From Aspidapion aeneum (taxonomy: Eukaryota > Arthropoda > Insecta > Coleoptera > Brentidae): a DNA stretch of 64,000 bases. The position numbers and the translations under genes are program-made. The notes below the pieces were generated by a model that was not told the origin of the DNA, did not search any database, and was given only the letters and a program-made list of their open reading frames with translations. Numbering within the stretch: the first letter of the stretch is position 1; each line of letters begins with the position of its first letter. The stretch is taken from positions 6,244,136 to 6,308,135 of the forward strand of contig OY755048.1 of NCBI GenBank assembly GCA_963576565.1, in the 5' to 3' direction. This document shows positions 1 through 10,794 of the stretch, piece after piece.

Positions 1-520
1 ATTTGGTACCTACGCTGGGTTTTGGGTCGAGATGGTCCCATTTAAAAATAAACAAAATCCACCGAACACAAGCCAAATAAAAGGGTGGGGGTATATATCA
101 AAAATTAGAGTTTATGTAAAAATATGGCGTGTGTCATATCAAACGAAAGGTAATTGCGTCTGGAGTTAAATAAAATACATTTTACTTAAAAAAAAGGGTG
201 GGGGTAAATTTAAAAAATTAGTGTTTATGTGGAAATATGGCGTGTGTGATATCAAACGAAAGGTAATTGAGTCTGGAGTTAAACAAAATACATTTTAGTT
301 TAAAAAAAGGTGGGGGTAGATTTGAAAAATTAAAGTTTAAGTCAAAACATGGCTTGTGTGGTATCAAACGAAAGGTAATTGAGTCTGGAGTTCAATAAAA
401 TATATTTCAGTTTTTAGTTATATATTAACTCACACGTACACTATAATTATAGTACCTAGTGTGAGCTTAGGTGCCCATAGATTGGCAGAGTATTTATGTG
501 ACGGTGTAAATATTACCTAT
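1..520 (+). repeat. Tandem-repeat element with terminal hairpin-like end, copy 1
   Basis: Three ~112-bp units begin near 79, 190 and 302, each with a G-rich start (GGGTGGGGGTA) and the segment ATATCAAACGAAAGGTAAT. The right end has an imperfect inverted repeat (ACTATAATTATAGT) and the motif GTGTGAGCTTAGGTGCCCAT. Related copies lie at 26,090-26,400 (+) and 61,380-61,620 (-). The start is cut by the window edge. No coding capacity; probably a non-autonomous DNA element. Confidence 0.7.
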
Positions 521-532
521 GACTTAAAAAAA

Positions 533-1090
533 TAGACATATAACAAAAGCTAAAAATTCGTCCGAATTGATATACCCTAACAAAGATAACAAAGGCCGAA
601 CGAATTCGTTTGCTTGCGTTTGGTCACATATACACATTTTATCTCTGCGAAAATTCTTGATTGATTCCGAAGAGAGTGCGCGGGCGCAGACATCTTTTGA
701 GCGTCGGACTCACACTGTGCCACCGATGCTAACTAAAATAGGAAGTATTAAATTAATTAAAAAATCGCTGGAGCGACGGAGAAAATTTTAATTTTTCTAT
801 CGTCACTTAAAAACAGAATATTTAATCTCAAAGTAGGAACGAACGTATTGACATAGTACTTATTGCTCCATTAAATAGATTTATTGAGAAAACGCTTAAT
901 TCCTCTACTACTGCACTTTATATTTTTGAGTTTGTTTAAAAACAAACATTAAACATTTTAAATGAAGATTAATTCTGGAATAACAGTTATGGTATTTTTA
1001 ATTGAAATAGTTATAATTTTCCGCCATAAGCCAATGCGAATAAACAAAGATAAGTATTTAATATGGTTTGTTTGTGTAGTTATGTGGTGT
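533..1090 (+). repeat. Direct repeat, copy A
   Basis: This segment is repeated almost base for base at about 1,399-1,950. The first ~430 bp match with only scattered changes and the last ~120 bp have diverged. Each copy contains the same 74-codon open frame (567-791 and 1,433-1,657), which matches no family I recognise and is probably a by-product of the repeat. The repeat is of moderate copy number, since a partial third copy and an inverted one also occur in this window. Confidence 0.75.
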
Positions 1091-1121
1091 TAGCAACTTC
1101 TTAAAAATCATTACAGCAACT

Positions 1122-1313
1122 CAGTGGCGTATATAGAAAAAAGTTTCAGGGGGGGCCCGAGACAGTTTCGGGGGGGGGGGGGGGCGAGACCTCATGATGC
1201 CGTATTTTATGCTATTTTATATTTGTATTCATGAAATATGTGGAAAATCTCTAAAAAAATCTTGGGCCCGGGGGGGTCGGGCCCCCCACGCCCCCCTCGT
1301 ATATACGCCACTG
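1122..1313. mobile_element. hAT-type MITE, 192 bp, CAGTGGCG termini
   Basis: The terminal inverted repeats read CAGTGGCGTATATA on the left and its exact complement on the right. The perfect 8-bp target duplication CAGCAACT lies at 1,114-1,121 and 1,314-1,321. The 8-bp duplication and CAG-start termini are hallmarks of hAT elements. The interior is G-rich on one side and C-rich on the other and has no coding frame. It sits between the two direct-repeat copies. Confidence 0.9.
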
Positions 1314-1398
1314 CAGCAACTTAAAATTTTATCGGGTTTGTGTCATAACAAAAAAAGTTGATAATAAAAAATTGTTTTATTGAATCATTAACAAAAAT

Positions 1399-1950
1399 AG
1401 ACATATAAGAAAAGCTAAAAAATTCGTCCGAATTGATATACCCTAACAAAGATAACAAAGGCCGAACGAATTCATTTGCTTGCGTTTGGTCACATATACA
1501 CATTTTATCTCTGCGAAAATTCTTGATTGATTCCGAAGAGAGTGCGCGGGCGCAGACATCTTTTGAGCGTCGGACTCACACTGTGCCACCGATGCTAACT
1601 AAAATAGGAAGTATTAAATTAATTAAAAAATCGCTGGAGAGACGGAGAAAATTTTAATTTTTCTATCGTCACTTAAAAACAGAATATTTAATCTCAAAGT
1701 AGGAACGAACGTATTGACATAGTACTTATTGCTCCATTAAATAGATTTATTGAGAAAACGCTTAATTTCTCTACTACTGCACTTTATATTTTTGAGTTTG
1801 TTTAAAAACAAACACTAAACATTTTAAATGAAGATTTTGAAATAAAAGCGATTGGTATTTTTAATTGAAATAGTATAAATTTTTTGCCATAATATACGAA
1901 TACGAAAAAACAGAGATAAGAACTTATGGTGTGTTTGTGTAGTTATGTAA
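1399..1950 (+). repeat. Direct repeat, copy B
   Basis: Second copy of the 533-1,090 segment in the same orientation. Differences are a few substitutions, such as GAGCGACGG against GAGAGACGG, with more divergence after ~1,835. The hAT MITE and a little extra sequence separate the copies. Confidence 0.75.
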
Positions 1951-1974
1951 TATGGAATTGACACATCTCAAAGG

Positions 1975-2100
1975 CAGCAAAGGCCAAACGAGTTCGTTTG
2001 CTTGTGTTTGGTCACATATACACATTTTTTTTCTGCGAATTTTTTTTATTGATTCCTTAAAGACTGCGCGGGTGCAGACATCTTTTGAGCGTCGGACGTA
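1975..2100 (+). repeat. Partial third copy of the 533/1,399 repeat
   Basis: Shows the same order of blocks as copies A and B (AAAGGC.., TTCGTTTGCTTG.GTTTGGTCACATATACAC, GATTCC, GCAGACATCTTTTGAGCGTCGGAC) with more substitutions, and then stops at the GATA repeat near 2,110. Confidence 0.6.
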
Positions 2101-2104
2101 CTAG

Positions 2105-4190
2105 ATACATAGATAGATAGATATTTATTTAATTCGAAGCACATCAATTACAGTAGAAAGGAACAAGTAAAAAAAACCTTAAATATTTATAATTACGTAA
2201 AAAAGGTAAATTGCATTTAATTAGAAACTAATAAAAAGATAAATACGTTAAAAACACAATAATGACTAAACCAAGCATTGTATTTTAAATTAATAATGTC
2301 ATTTAATTTCAATTTTTTTTAAGAACCAGAAAAAAAAATGCGGGTTACTAATTCTTTCCTGTAACTTTTTCTTTTCGTTTTTTGACATGTTTGGGGTGGG
2401 GTACACGTCCGTCAAAGCACTTGGTGATCCGTGCTACACATGAAACGTTTTTTATGTTTGATATCATAAAATCTTTAATAATGAATTTTTTAGAGCCACT
2501 AAATTGACTCTTAGGAATCACTTTTAAGAATTTGCTATTTAAGAAAATTCAGACTGTAATTCATCACTTTAAAAAAAGACCGTTGTACTGTGTACTAAAT
2601 ACACAAACTTTAAAAAAATTGCTTGAAGTAATGTAAATCCTTGTGTTAAAATAAGTGGAGTAACCTGCCAAAGCGCCCAGCTTGTTGGGATATTCAGGGA
2701 GATTTAAGTTTCCATTAAGCTAAATAAAGTGGCACACCGCCCTTTTTAAAGTACCCCATTTTAAACTCGTCTAGCTCAGATCTCACCCGTGCTTTTCTTA
2801 TACCTCACGAACTCTGGCTTTTTCTCTCAAAATTTACAGAATGAGCAAGCTCAAATGCATGCATAATCACAACACCTGGTTTCCTGCACTATTTCTCAGC
2901 AAAATAAAGAAAGTACAAGAGTTACTGGCTAATGGATAAAAATACAGGGGGTAATTGAATAAGATGCTAATAATGAAGAGGGTAAATCTTTGGTGTATTT
3001 TGAGAAAAAAAAACATTTTATCACATATCTCCTCAACGTCCTAACTTTTGAGACACAAAAAATATAATTTTTTATTTATATATGTGATACTGCTTAAGAG
3101 GAGATTTTTTAAAAATATTTAACACCCTGTTTTTCTTTGGTTCAGGCACTAAGACTAAGAAAGTATCCCGAGATGGCCCACGGTTCATAAAGAAACGGTT
3201 GCCTGGTAACTCATGGCGGCCGTTACGTCACAGTTATCCAACGAATCAGCACTACTGTATTGGGTTTGGGCATTTTGTGAGATTTTTTTTATATTTTGAC
3301 TTTGTTTTGGTTTTGTAATTATTTTAATAACAGTTCTGTGGTTGCTATGCATTTAATAAAGACTATAATTAAATTTGAATTATTAACTTGCAATATGGCA
3401 ATGTACTTATGCATTATTTTTTATTATATGCCTCATCAAATAATTAATATAAAATAAAAAAAATGTAACCCGACTATACAGGTTGGAAACTTTGAATTGA
3501 ACGCTCGGTTAATATTTGTTTGTTAACTGAGTTTTTTTTTACGGGCTTTCTGCCTTACATAAACTATTTTCGGTCATATCCCCGGAAACACTGGCGTAGG
3601 GTGGGGGAGGTTTTGCCCTCACCAGCCCTATCTCACTCTGGAATCAATTTTCGAGCATAAGGTTCAGTCCATTCGTTTTATAGGTCTATGAAGTAAACCC
3701 TTTTCTAAGCGTTCAACCAAAAATTGTTTGCTGACATGTTTTTATTTATATCTAAAGAGCCAATTATTAACCCGCTAGAAGCTCAGCGTTTCATTCAAAG
3801 TCGCCACCCGTATATACGGTACTTAACACTCAAATGCTCAAAACAAGGTTTTTTTTTAAATCGTTTTTAAGTGAAGCGGGTTTAATTTTCTTTTATTTAA
3901 TGTCTAAACCAAAATTTTGTACAAGCTTTAGATATGTTAAAAAATGTTTATGAATGAATGTTCCCCTAAAAGGGTTTTCATTCTTTTTTGACTTCTTGAG
4001 AAAGGAATAAATATAACTAAAAGAGAAAAAAGGGGGATGAATTAAACTTTCATTTTGTAAGAGGAGAATAACTAATATGAGTTCTTCTGGAGGGATAAAC
4101 CTTTGACATTTATGGGCAGTTGGTTGATTGCTTTTTCTTTATTTTCAGTTTTCCACTAGCTAATTAATTACCTTACGCATGCTGCTGTAA
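2105..4190. other. AT-rich stretch without recognised genes
   Basis: A short (GATA)n tract near 2,108 is followed by AT-rich sequence with no long open frame. A CpG-containing patch at about 3,195-3,250 (GGCGGCCGTTACGTCAC) and a lone MITE-like end near 3,592 (CACTGGCGTAGGGTGGGGG) stand out. Nothing else was recognised. Confidence 0.5.
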
Positions 4191-4377
4191 TTGGTTGTGC
4201 TGCTTCTTTGCACATGCTGCTGTAATGCGTTGTAAAATTTTTTGAGCCTACAAACTGTAAGCAATGGCGATGGAATAACTCCATCAAGGTAGGGTTCATT
4301 CTTTTAGGTTGTTCTAATTTTATAAATAATTGTAGGAACCGGGCATTTATTTCACCTATTTTATTTCAGTGTACAAC

Positions 4378-4440
4378 CTGAAGATGAGAGCTTATGCTCT
4401 CGAAACATGTAGTTGTAAATAAAAAACTAGTGGAGAACGA
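4378..4440 (+). other. Terminal hairpin motif of a retroelement (hammerhead-like layout)
   Basis: CTGAAGAT is followed by a 6-bp stem (GAGAGC / GCTCTC) with loop TTAT, then GAAAC and an A-rich tail containing AAATAAA. A similar arrangement with an unrelated stem occurs at 38,885-38,930. CUGANGA-stem-GAAA resembles a hammerhead ribozyme core, but an extra T precedes the stem and I could not place the third stem and cleavage site. Motifs of this kind are known in Penelope-like elements. The assignment is an inference. Confidence 0.4.
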
Positions 4441-4915
4441 CTGAACTTGTGTGATTCACCAAGATTTGCTGCTTCACCTGCTTTTTGTGAAGTTTTTGCT
4501 ATGTATGTTTTTGCAATAGTGTCGCGACAAGTAGCATCCCACAAAAGTGTCCTACCATTCTTCCAGGGCAACAAAGACATACCGTCCACCCGTTTTCCAT
4601 CACTCCTACATATACCAGGCGGTTCTAAAACTGACGGAATATTAGCAGAAACTAAAGATCGCCTGATAATGTCGTTTATCTGCCTATGGCGGGCCACACG
4701 ATCTGCACTTTTTTTGCAACTTAAGGCATGAAGCCCAAATTTATCAACAGTTTCGTTGCAAATGCAGACGTGTGGCTCACACACAGGCTGACCAACACGC
4801 AGAGCGATGGAAATACGGAAGGATGCATCGTCTAATAAGTTCCCTAAAGTAGAAAAGGGTAAGGCACTAAGCCAAGCGCTACTTTCCGGTTGAACAAGAA
4901 AAATATTTATAATGG
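4440..4915 (-). pseudogene. Retroelement polyprotein C-terminus (zinc knuckle plus nuclease-like region)
   Basis: An open frame on the minus strand runs from about 4,915 to the junction near 4,440. It encodes a Cys-rich knuckle (CICNETVDKFGLHALSC), then a basic region with RHRQIN, then the conserved-looking block EPPGICRSDGKRVDGMSL and WDATCRDT. This order resembles the C-terminal restriction-like endonuclease part of retrotransposon proteins. It lacks its N-terminal reverse transcriptase. The frame ends by reading through into the hairpin-bearing sequence on its left, so the last ~18 residues are foreign. The exact superfamily is uncertain. Confidence 0.5.
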
Positions 4916-4997
4916 TGTTCTTAATTTAATATTTATATAATTATTGACATTTTCATCATACATTTTTTAAATATTTAATTTTTTAATGAATTATACG

Positions 4998-6154
4998 GGT
5001 AGGGTAGATCGACTTCAGATCATCTCTTTTGTATAACCCAAGTTATTGAAAAGAAAATGGCATACGGACAAGAGCTCCATCTGCTTTACGTAGATTTGCA
5101 GAAGGCATATGATAGTATACCACTAAATCTACTTTGGAAAGCGTTGGAAAAGACAAACATAAGCGTACAACTAATTAAGGCCATCAAAGAGTTATACCGC
5201 AATAGTAAGGCAAAAGTTAAAATAAAAGCAAAACTAACCAAGGGCTTTCAAGTAAATAAAGGTCTTAAACAAGGTTGCTGTATCTCGCCTACGCTCTTCA
5301 AGATATATTTGGAACAGGTCCTTAAAGTCTGGAAGAGAAAATGCCAAAACATGGGAATTCCGTTGAATGAAACCACCTTGTATACTTTATGTTTCGCCGA
5401 TGATCAGATAGTGGTGGCTCAGGATTATGACGACCTCGAATATATGACACGAAAACTAATAGAAGAGTACAATAAGTGGGGACTAGAGGTTAATATCAAT
5501 AAGACAGAGTATATGTGTATTGGTGGAACGAAACAGGATCTAATCTTAAATACTGGGCAGCGAATTCAGTCCTGTGATGAGTATAAATACTTAGGTCTAA
5601 AAATTACAGCTGACGGAACACTAGACAAAGCTATAAAAGATAGAAACGTACAAGGAAGAAAAGCAATAACTTTATTAAATTGAATAATTTGGGACCAAAG
5701 TATATCAAAACATAACAAAAAGCTTATATATAACACCATTGTAAAAAGTATTATTACATACGGCTCAGAAGTATGGCCAATCAAAGATAGAACAGAAAAA
5801 ATGCTTTCCGCTACGGAGATGGACTATTGGAGAAGAGCAGCAGGGAAATCAAAAAGAGAAAGAGTTACCAATCAAAGAATAAGAGAAATTATGACAGTGG
5901 GTGAACGTACTCTAGTGGATGATATAAGAACAAAACAACTGGTGTGGTACGGACATGTACAAAGAATGGATGATGGAAGACTACCTAAACAAATATTACA
6001 ATGGAAACCAACTGGCCGAAGAAAACGAGGAAGACCAAGGAGAAGCTGGAGAGAAGGAATAGATAGTGAAATAAGAATAAGAGGCCTAGATGATGAATTA
6101 TGGGCAAACAGAAACGAGTGGAGATTGGGTATCGGAAGACGTAGAACGTTGTGA
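4998..6154 (+). pseudogene. RTE-like LINE reverse transcriptase, 5'-truncated, one stop
   Basis: The frame is open from about 4,998 with a TGA at 5,681-5,683, and continues in the same frame to a terminator at 6,152-6,154. It encodes the palm of a non-LTR reverse transcriptase: YVDLQKAYDSI (first catalytic Asp), GLKQGCCISPTLF, and FADD with a following Q. The C-terminal tail has WYGHVQRMDDGRLPKQ and RRKRGRPRRSW, typical of insect endonuclease-reverse transcriptases of the RTE type. The endonuclease and N-terminal part are missing, and an in-frame stop lies just upstream of the fragment. A single nonsense change suggests a moderately recent 5'-truncated insertion. Poly(A) and target duplication were not resolved. 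Confidence 0.85.
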
Positions 6155-6159
6155 AACCG

Positions 6160-6478
6160 ATAAATATATATATGAATTATACAACTAATAACCAGCTCAC
6201 AAACTTTTTGATGCATTTTGGGTTAGAAGCTATCAAGTCAGGTGCTCCCGGGCTTTCAGGTGTTTTTAGTTTGCATCGAATTCAGTAGCGTGTGCTAACG
6301 AGTATTTTTTTGTGAGTGCGTAGGTGCTTTTTCTGTGTTTTTAGTGACAGTGCTGATATAAAGAATCGTAAAGCTGGCCATGTTTCTGCAATAGGAAACT
6401 AAAAATTTAAAAGCTATGATTCCAAGAAAAGTTTCTTCAGGTTTCCTAACGATATTGTGAGGTAATATCGCCGATTTT
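6160..6478. other. Spacer after the LINE
   Basis: Likely begins with the 3' end of the LINE (GAAACCGATAAATATATATATG), comparable to sequence after the related fragment near 27,715. The remainder holds no feature I can support. Confidence 0.4.
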
Positions 6479-6625
6479 TGTACACCAAAGGGAAATACCG
6501 TAGGTATTTCCCAGTATTTCCTTTCAATGGTATTTCCTAGTATTTCCTAGTATATTTCCCGGTACTTCCCAAGTATTTCCTGGTATTTCCCCTAACCTGT
6601 ACACCAAAAGGAAATACCGAGTCAC
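6479..6625 (+). repeat. Short minisatellite of GTATTTCC(CA) units
   Basis: About ten imperfect 10-12-bp units based on GTATTTCCYAG are bounded by a direct repeat TGTACACCAAARGGAAATACCG at 6,479 and 6,597. No coding content. Confidence 0.7.
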
Positions 6626-6639
6626 CCCTCGGAGTATAC

Positions 6640-7640
6640 TTGATCACCGTTTGATTTTTATGAAACTACTTTTTTAAAAAGTATATTGGTTGTATTTTTT
6701 GCGCATAACGATTTCTTTGATTTTCTTGTTTTCGCTCGTTTGTTTTTTTTGTGTTTACATTATTTGTTACCTTTTATTTTAAATTAAGTTTATTAGATAT
6801 ATTTTTATTTATTTGGTTCGAAACTATAAACGTATAAAAATAGTGTAAACAAAAAAAAGTTTATACGTAACACATAAAAAATTGTTCGCTAAATATTAAT
6901 TTAACTTTCAAGTTTTTTTCTATATTGTCTTTTATTATCTTTATGATTTTTTTATGTTTATATACTGAATTGAATATACTGCTGTAATTTTGTTTTATTT
7001 AATAAACATTTTATTTATGAAATATTTTTTTATACACATTTTCAAAAAAATATATATTTTCGATACGGCAAGTTAAAATTAAAAACACACATTTAAACAG
7101 GAAATCGCAGTTCATTAATAAATATAAAATGGATTATTGCTAAAGTAATGTGTTGAATTAACAGTTTTACTGCAATTAGTTTGTAAAATTATTATTTTGC
7201 TTCAAAATAATAATTGCAATATCAATAAAATTTTGATAAAATAAATAACTAAATTTATTATTTTTTCACATATAAAGTGTTTTTCTGCTCTTTATTTTAA
7301 ACTCGCCGCTATACGAGTAAACGGAGTAAAATCTAGATTACTGATTACCAACCAGTTGCGAGGCTTATCGTCAAAAATCTTGTTCCGTGGGATAGATAGA
7401 ATTTTTTTAAAACTTCCTTTAATAGAATTTGCTTCCAATTTGAATGCCTTTTTGTAATATTTTTTCACAAATTCTGGCTTATAACTTTCGGTAAATTAGT
7501 TTCACAGAAAAACTAATAATACATTTTTTGTTTGCAAGAGAGCACCAATTAATATAGTGAAGAAATCATCTTAAAAATTAACAAAAATATCAATATTTTT
7601 AAAAATAAAAAAAATTGACGAATTAAGTTTAAGACTATCT
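6640..7640. other. AT-rich stretch without recognised genes
   Basis: Very AT-rich, with poly(A)/poly(T) runs and no long open frame. I see nothing assignable. Confidence 0.5.
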
Positions 7641-7649
7641 CAAATCGAT

Positions 7650-8085
7650 TGAAGTCGCCGGATGTTTGTCTCAAATTTGAGCAAGAGCGCTGGGTGACGT
7701 CATAAATCTAAGATTGCGATTTTTTCCATGTTTTTTCACAAACTTTTGCTTTTAACATTTATCACATCAACTTTAGAGAAAAATTATATGAGTTATGATT
7801 TGTTCACAATAGAACGGCAATTTAATTTTCGTTCTAGCAAACTTTATATCTCAAGGACTAAAAAAGTATTGTTTTTTTAAAGATAAGAAAAATTATAAAA
7901 ATTTCTAGATTGAGCAAGAACGTTTTCGAGGAACCTTATTTGCTACGCAAAATTATTAAAATAGTATATTTTATCATGACTACATTTAAAATCAATTTTT
8001 CTAATTTCCGATTTGAATTTGCCGCTAAAACGCTAATTTCTAGCATGGCGTTGCAATGACGTCACAGCGCAGTAAACTCGCGTAC
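7650..8085 (+). promoter_or_regulatory. Repeated upstream module with TGACGTCA palindromes
   Basis: Two CRE-like palindromes (GTGACGTCAT near 7,694 and ATGACGTCAC near 8,055) bracket this ~430-bp block, which lies directly upstream of the THAP exon relic at 8,151. A recognisably similar block, in reverse orientation and with similar internal spacing, occupies 18,540-18,945, upstream of a different coding relic. The first ~80 bp are most alike (GTCRCCGGRTGTTTG, CATAAATCYAAGATKGCG). Promoter function is an inference from position and the palindromes; it could equally be the 5' end of a mobile element. Confidence 0.5.
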
Positions 8086-8150
8086 AGATACACGGCATTC
8101 AAGTGTTTATTTGTTTTTGGTCTGTGTTTTTACTGAATTTATGTAAAAAA

Positions 8151-8337
8151 ATGTCCTATAAGTGGTGTGTAGTGCCTCAGTGTTCGAATACTAGCATAAA
8201 AACACCTGAAAAACTATTTATTCATGCGCCTACAGCAGTAAAAGAACGGAAAAAGTGGCTAGAACTTGCTTGAAGAGACCCAAAGGCCTTATCTAATACA
8301 TCTTCACTTTACATTTGTGAAGATCACTGTGATGTGT
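8151..8337 (+). pseudogene. THAP-domain exon relic
   Basis: The frame starts at ATG 8,151 and encodes a C2CH THAP-type zinc finger: C6-x4-C11, a central KKW, and C56-x2-H59, so the gap between the Cys pairs is 44 residues, within the family range. An in-frame TGA at 8,271-8,273 (codon 41) falls between the Cys pairs, and a Ty3/gypsy element begins immediately after codon 62. THAP domains bind DNA and occur in host regulators and in P-element-type transposases. The upstream module is also found at another locus, so this may be the first exon of a mobile or multicopy gene rather than a unique host gene. Confidence 0.75.
8334..8337. other. Gypsy target-site duplication, left copy (GTGT)
   Basis: GTGT precedes the left terminal TGTAACG and recurs at 15,436-15,439 after the right terminal CGTTACA. 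A 4-bp duplication is normal for Ty3/gypsy integrases. The site is short and low-complexity, so support comes mainly from the matching LTR ends. Confidence 0.6.
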
Positions 8338-10121
8338 TGTAACGGTTTTTTGTTACAAACTAAAATGCTCTCGGTAGCTCAGTTGGGACTGAGGTCGTGG
8401 TGTTCACCTCAAAAAAAACTCAACAATATTCATGTGAAATAAATTAACTTTCTTTTGCCTAAAGGGCGCCAATACAAGTTTAAAAGTAAAATAGAAAGAA
8501 TGTATCGAGATCTTAGTGAACCTTGTATTATTCACTACGTATTAATAAAGGTGGTGAATGTTTGATTAAAACGCAAAAGGTTTTAAAAAAAAATAGTCTC
8601 TAATTATTTTTATCAGCAAACGACTTGCAAGAAGGAAATTTACATAAAAATAAATATATAAGGATCTTTTAACCTAAATACTTAATTATAAAGCTATCGA
8701 TAAAAAATATTATTTTATATCCTTGTTTCTTATCACAGAATGTTCGTTACTATTTATTTTTATTATCTCAAGAATGTAATTTAATTTCTATTTATAAAGA
8801 GTTGGTTTTTTATTTCAATAAAAGAATTTATCTTATTATTTTATGTTAATAAAAAGTAAGAAGAAAATACACGGACGATAAAATCAAGCCACACAAAAAA
8901 ATTATCGAAGTACCTAAATAAAAAGTATGTACCTATTTGGCTAAAAACAAAAAAATATAATATATTTTTGGGACCTAAGAAAAATTAATACCTTGGGAGG
9001 GTAAATGCGCATCTACTCAACAAGGGTGCATTGTTGCCAGATCTTAACAAGGGCAATAAATAGGTTTACCAAAAATATTAACTAATGATAACCAGTGCTA
9101 TAAAAAGGAAATATATCACAGTTAAATAAAATGGTTAGTAAAAATAAGTATTAAATCTTATCTGCCAAATCCCACGCTGGAGGTTGAGTCCTCAAGAGAT
9201 TTGAGTAGGTAGTGTGGTCGGTACTTCAACAAAACAGATTTCAAAACGGGACAGCAAAACAAAAAGAAAGCAGTAGCATCGACTAGTACAACATGGCTTT
9301 TACTTCAGTAAACAATTACGGGCTTCTGCTCAAAGTATGTGTGATGTACGGGCTTCAAAACATATACGGATCCCCGAAAACGAGCTCCATAAAATGTACG
9401 GGCTCCAAAACATATACGGGTCCACGAAAACCAGCTCCATAACATGGAATGGGCTTCATAAAATGGAATGGCCAGTAATGAACAATGGTCCACCTTTTTA
9501 ATCACACCAGCATTTTTCACGAAACTAACTCTGTTACAAAACACTGTACAATTTCTGTAAGTTTTACAACATTTTGAGTAGCAGTTATGCTTGGTTAAAA
9601 TAAGTTTTTAATATATTTTATTAGCACATATTATAACGGTGTTAAAATGCTCTCTCTGAAACATGCAAAAATCTGCGATTTAACGAGACCTTGCTATCAC
9701 AAAAACTAAAGTAGTTCGGTTACCATATAGAAGTTAAACTGCATCAAGAATCAGCATGTAACTGACTCTCTCGGCTACGTGCATTTGAAAAAAGACGGCG
9801 GGTTTCCCTGACCGAACAAAGCAGCTTGGATCAGTCTGAATACAGCCGCGCGACGACGAAGTGGCGAACGTGCCGTAAAGCGACTCTAAACAACGCTTGT
9901 TGAAACAAATTTTATCATGAAGTACCGTGGTCCAGTGGACAAGGCGTCAAACGCTCACGCACCACAAGCAGCCACCGGAGGATCGCTCCATCGACGATAC
10001 TGTCTTTTTTTTTATGTGGATAATTCTTAGGTTTATTCTTAGTTGTACAGGGTCCTACAAGTATTTTAATTTTTTTTGTTAAAAACGTTACTGGCTATTA
10101 GGGTTAAAAAAAATCGTTACA
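8338..10121 (-). repeat. 3' LTR of the gypsy element (about 1.78 kb)
   Basis: On the minus strand it starts TGTAACGATTTT at 10,121, directly after a polypurine tract, and ends AACCGTTACA at 8,338, giving a 7-bp terminal inverted repeat. Its first 108 bp (10,014-10,121) are repeated at 15,328-15,435. The remaining ~1.7 kb has no counterpart at the 5' side because of a deletion. The length and left boundary are inferred from the termini and the GTGT flanks. The LTR includes 50-bp tandem units near 9,343 and tRNA-like scraps near 8,370 and 9,930. Confidence 0.65.
9343..9475. repeat. 50-bp tandem units inside the LTR
   Basis: Two units of ~50 bp (ATGTACGGGCTYCAAAACAT then ATACGGRTCC..GAAAA, then AGCTCCATAA) and a degraded third are visible. 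Short open frames across them are by-products. Confidence 0.65.
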
Positions 10122-10136
10122 CCACCCCTCTCCTAA
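10122..10136 (-). promoter_or_regulatory. Polypurine tract (plus-strand primer site)
   Basis: On the minus strand, AGGAGAGGGGTGG abuts the LTR start TGTAACG. A purine run directly before the 3' LTR is where plus-strand DNA synthesis is primed in LTR retrotransposons. Confidence 0.8.
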
Positions 10137-10794
10137 AAGAATAAAATTTGGGGAAAAACAAATTTTATTTATGCAGTATGGATACTACTAGTTAAAAATG
10201 GGAAGTTAGAAACAAGAATATTTCCATAGGATTAAATTGTACATCTATACTAACAAACTATTAACCTAAGTGGTAAAAAAAAATTAACTTAAGAGAAAGT
10301 TGCTATGAAACAAATACTGGCCAGGTATTCATTACCAAAGGCATTTATGAGCATACACAAATTCATTTTATGTGCAAATAGGGGTTCCTTGGAATGATTC
10401 TTTATAGAAGCTTGATATCTTTCGTGTATCACCCGCCAAAATTGGAGTCACTATCGGTCAGTCTAAATTAGGAAAGGGACAAAATAAGTAGGGACTAATC
10501 TACAAAGACTTCACAAGGCAATTAAAACATGATAACCAAATTGCTCATACCCAAAAATCGAAGATAACGAAAATACATACCTTAAACAATATCTATAAGC
10601 TAATGGGGAATCGACTGCAGTCCTACACAGGGGAAATTCGCAAATGACTAGGGTACCCAAATACACTTCCTCACTACGAAACTTATTTGTATCTTTACTC
10701 AAAATTCTGGTCACTCTAAAACATGTAACTCGGTACTTAATTTTCAATTTTTCCTTTCAAAAATAACACTCAACTGCCTACAAAATACTCAAAA
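10137..10794 (-). other. Gypsy noncoding region between pol and 3' LTR
   Basis: About 650 bp with no conserved frame. A 78-codon frame at 10,511-10,747 has no recognisable domain. No membrane-protein-like (env) signature was seen. Confidence 0.55.

Noticed and set aside
567..1657. Two identical 74-codon frames
   Set aside because: They are copies of one repeat and have no recognisable domain; the duplication explains why the frame occurs twice.
4378..4406. Functional hammerhead ribozyme
   Set aside because: CUGANGA and GAAAC are present, but an extra base precedes the stem and no third stem with a cleavage site could be drawn. Kept only as a hammerhead-like motif.
8366..8412. tRNA-like sequence (TAGCTCAGTTGGG) in the gypsy LTR
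   Set aside because: An A-box-like word is present but there is no proper B box or cloverleaf, so it is not a tRNA gene and only a doubtful SINE scrap.
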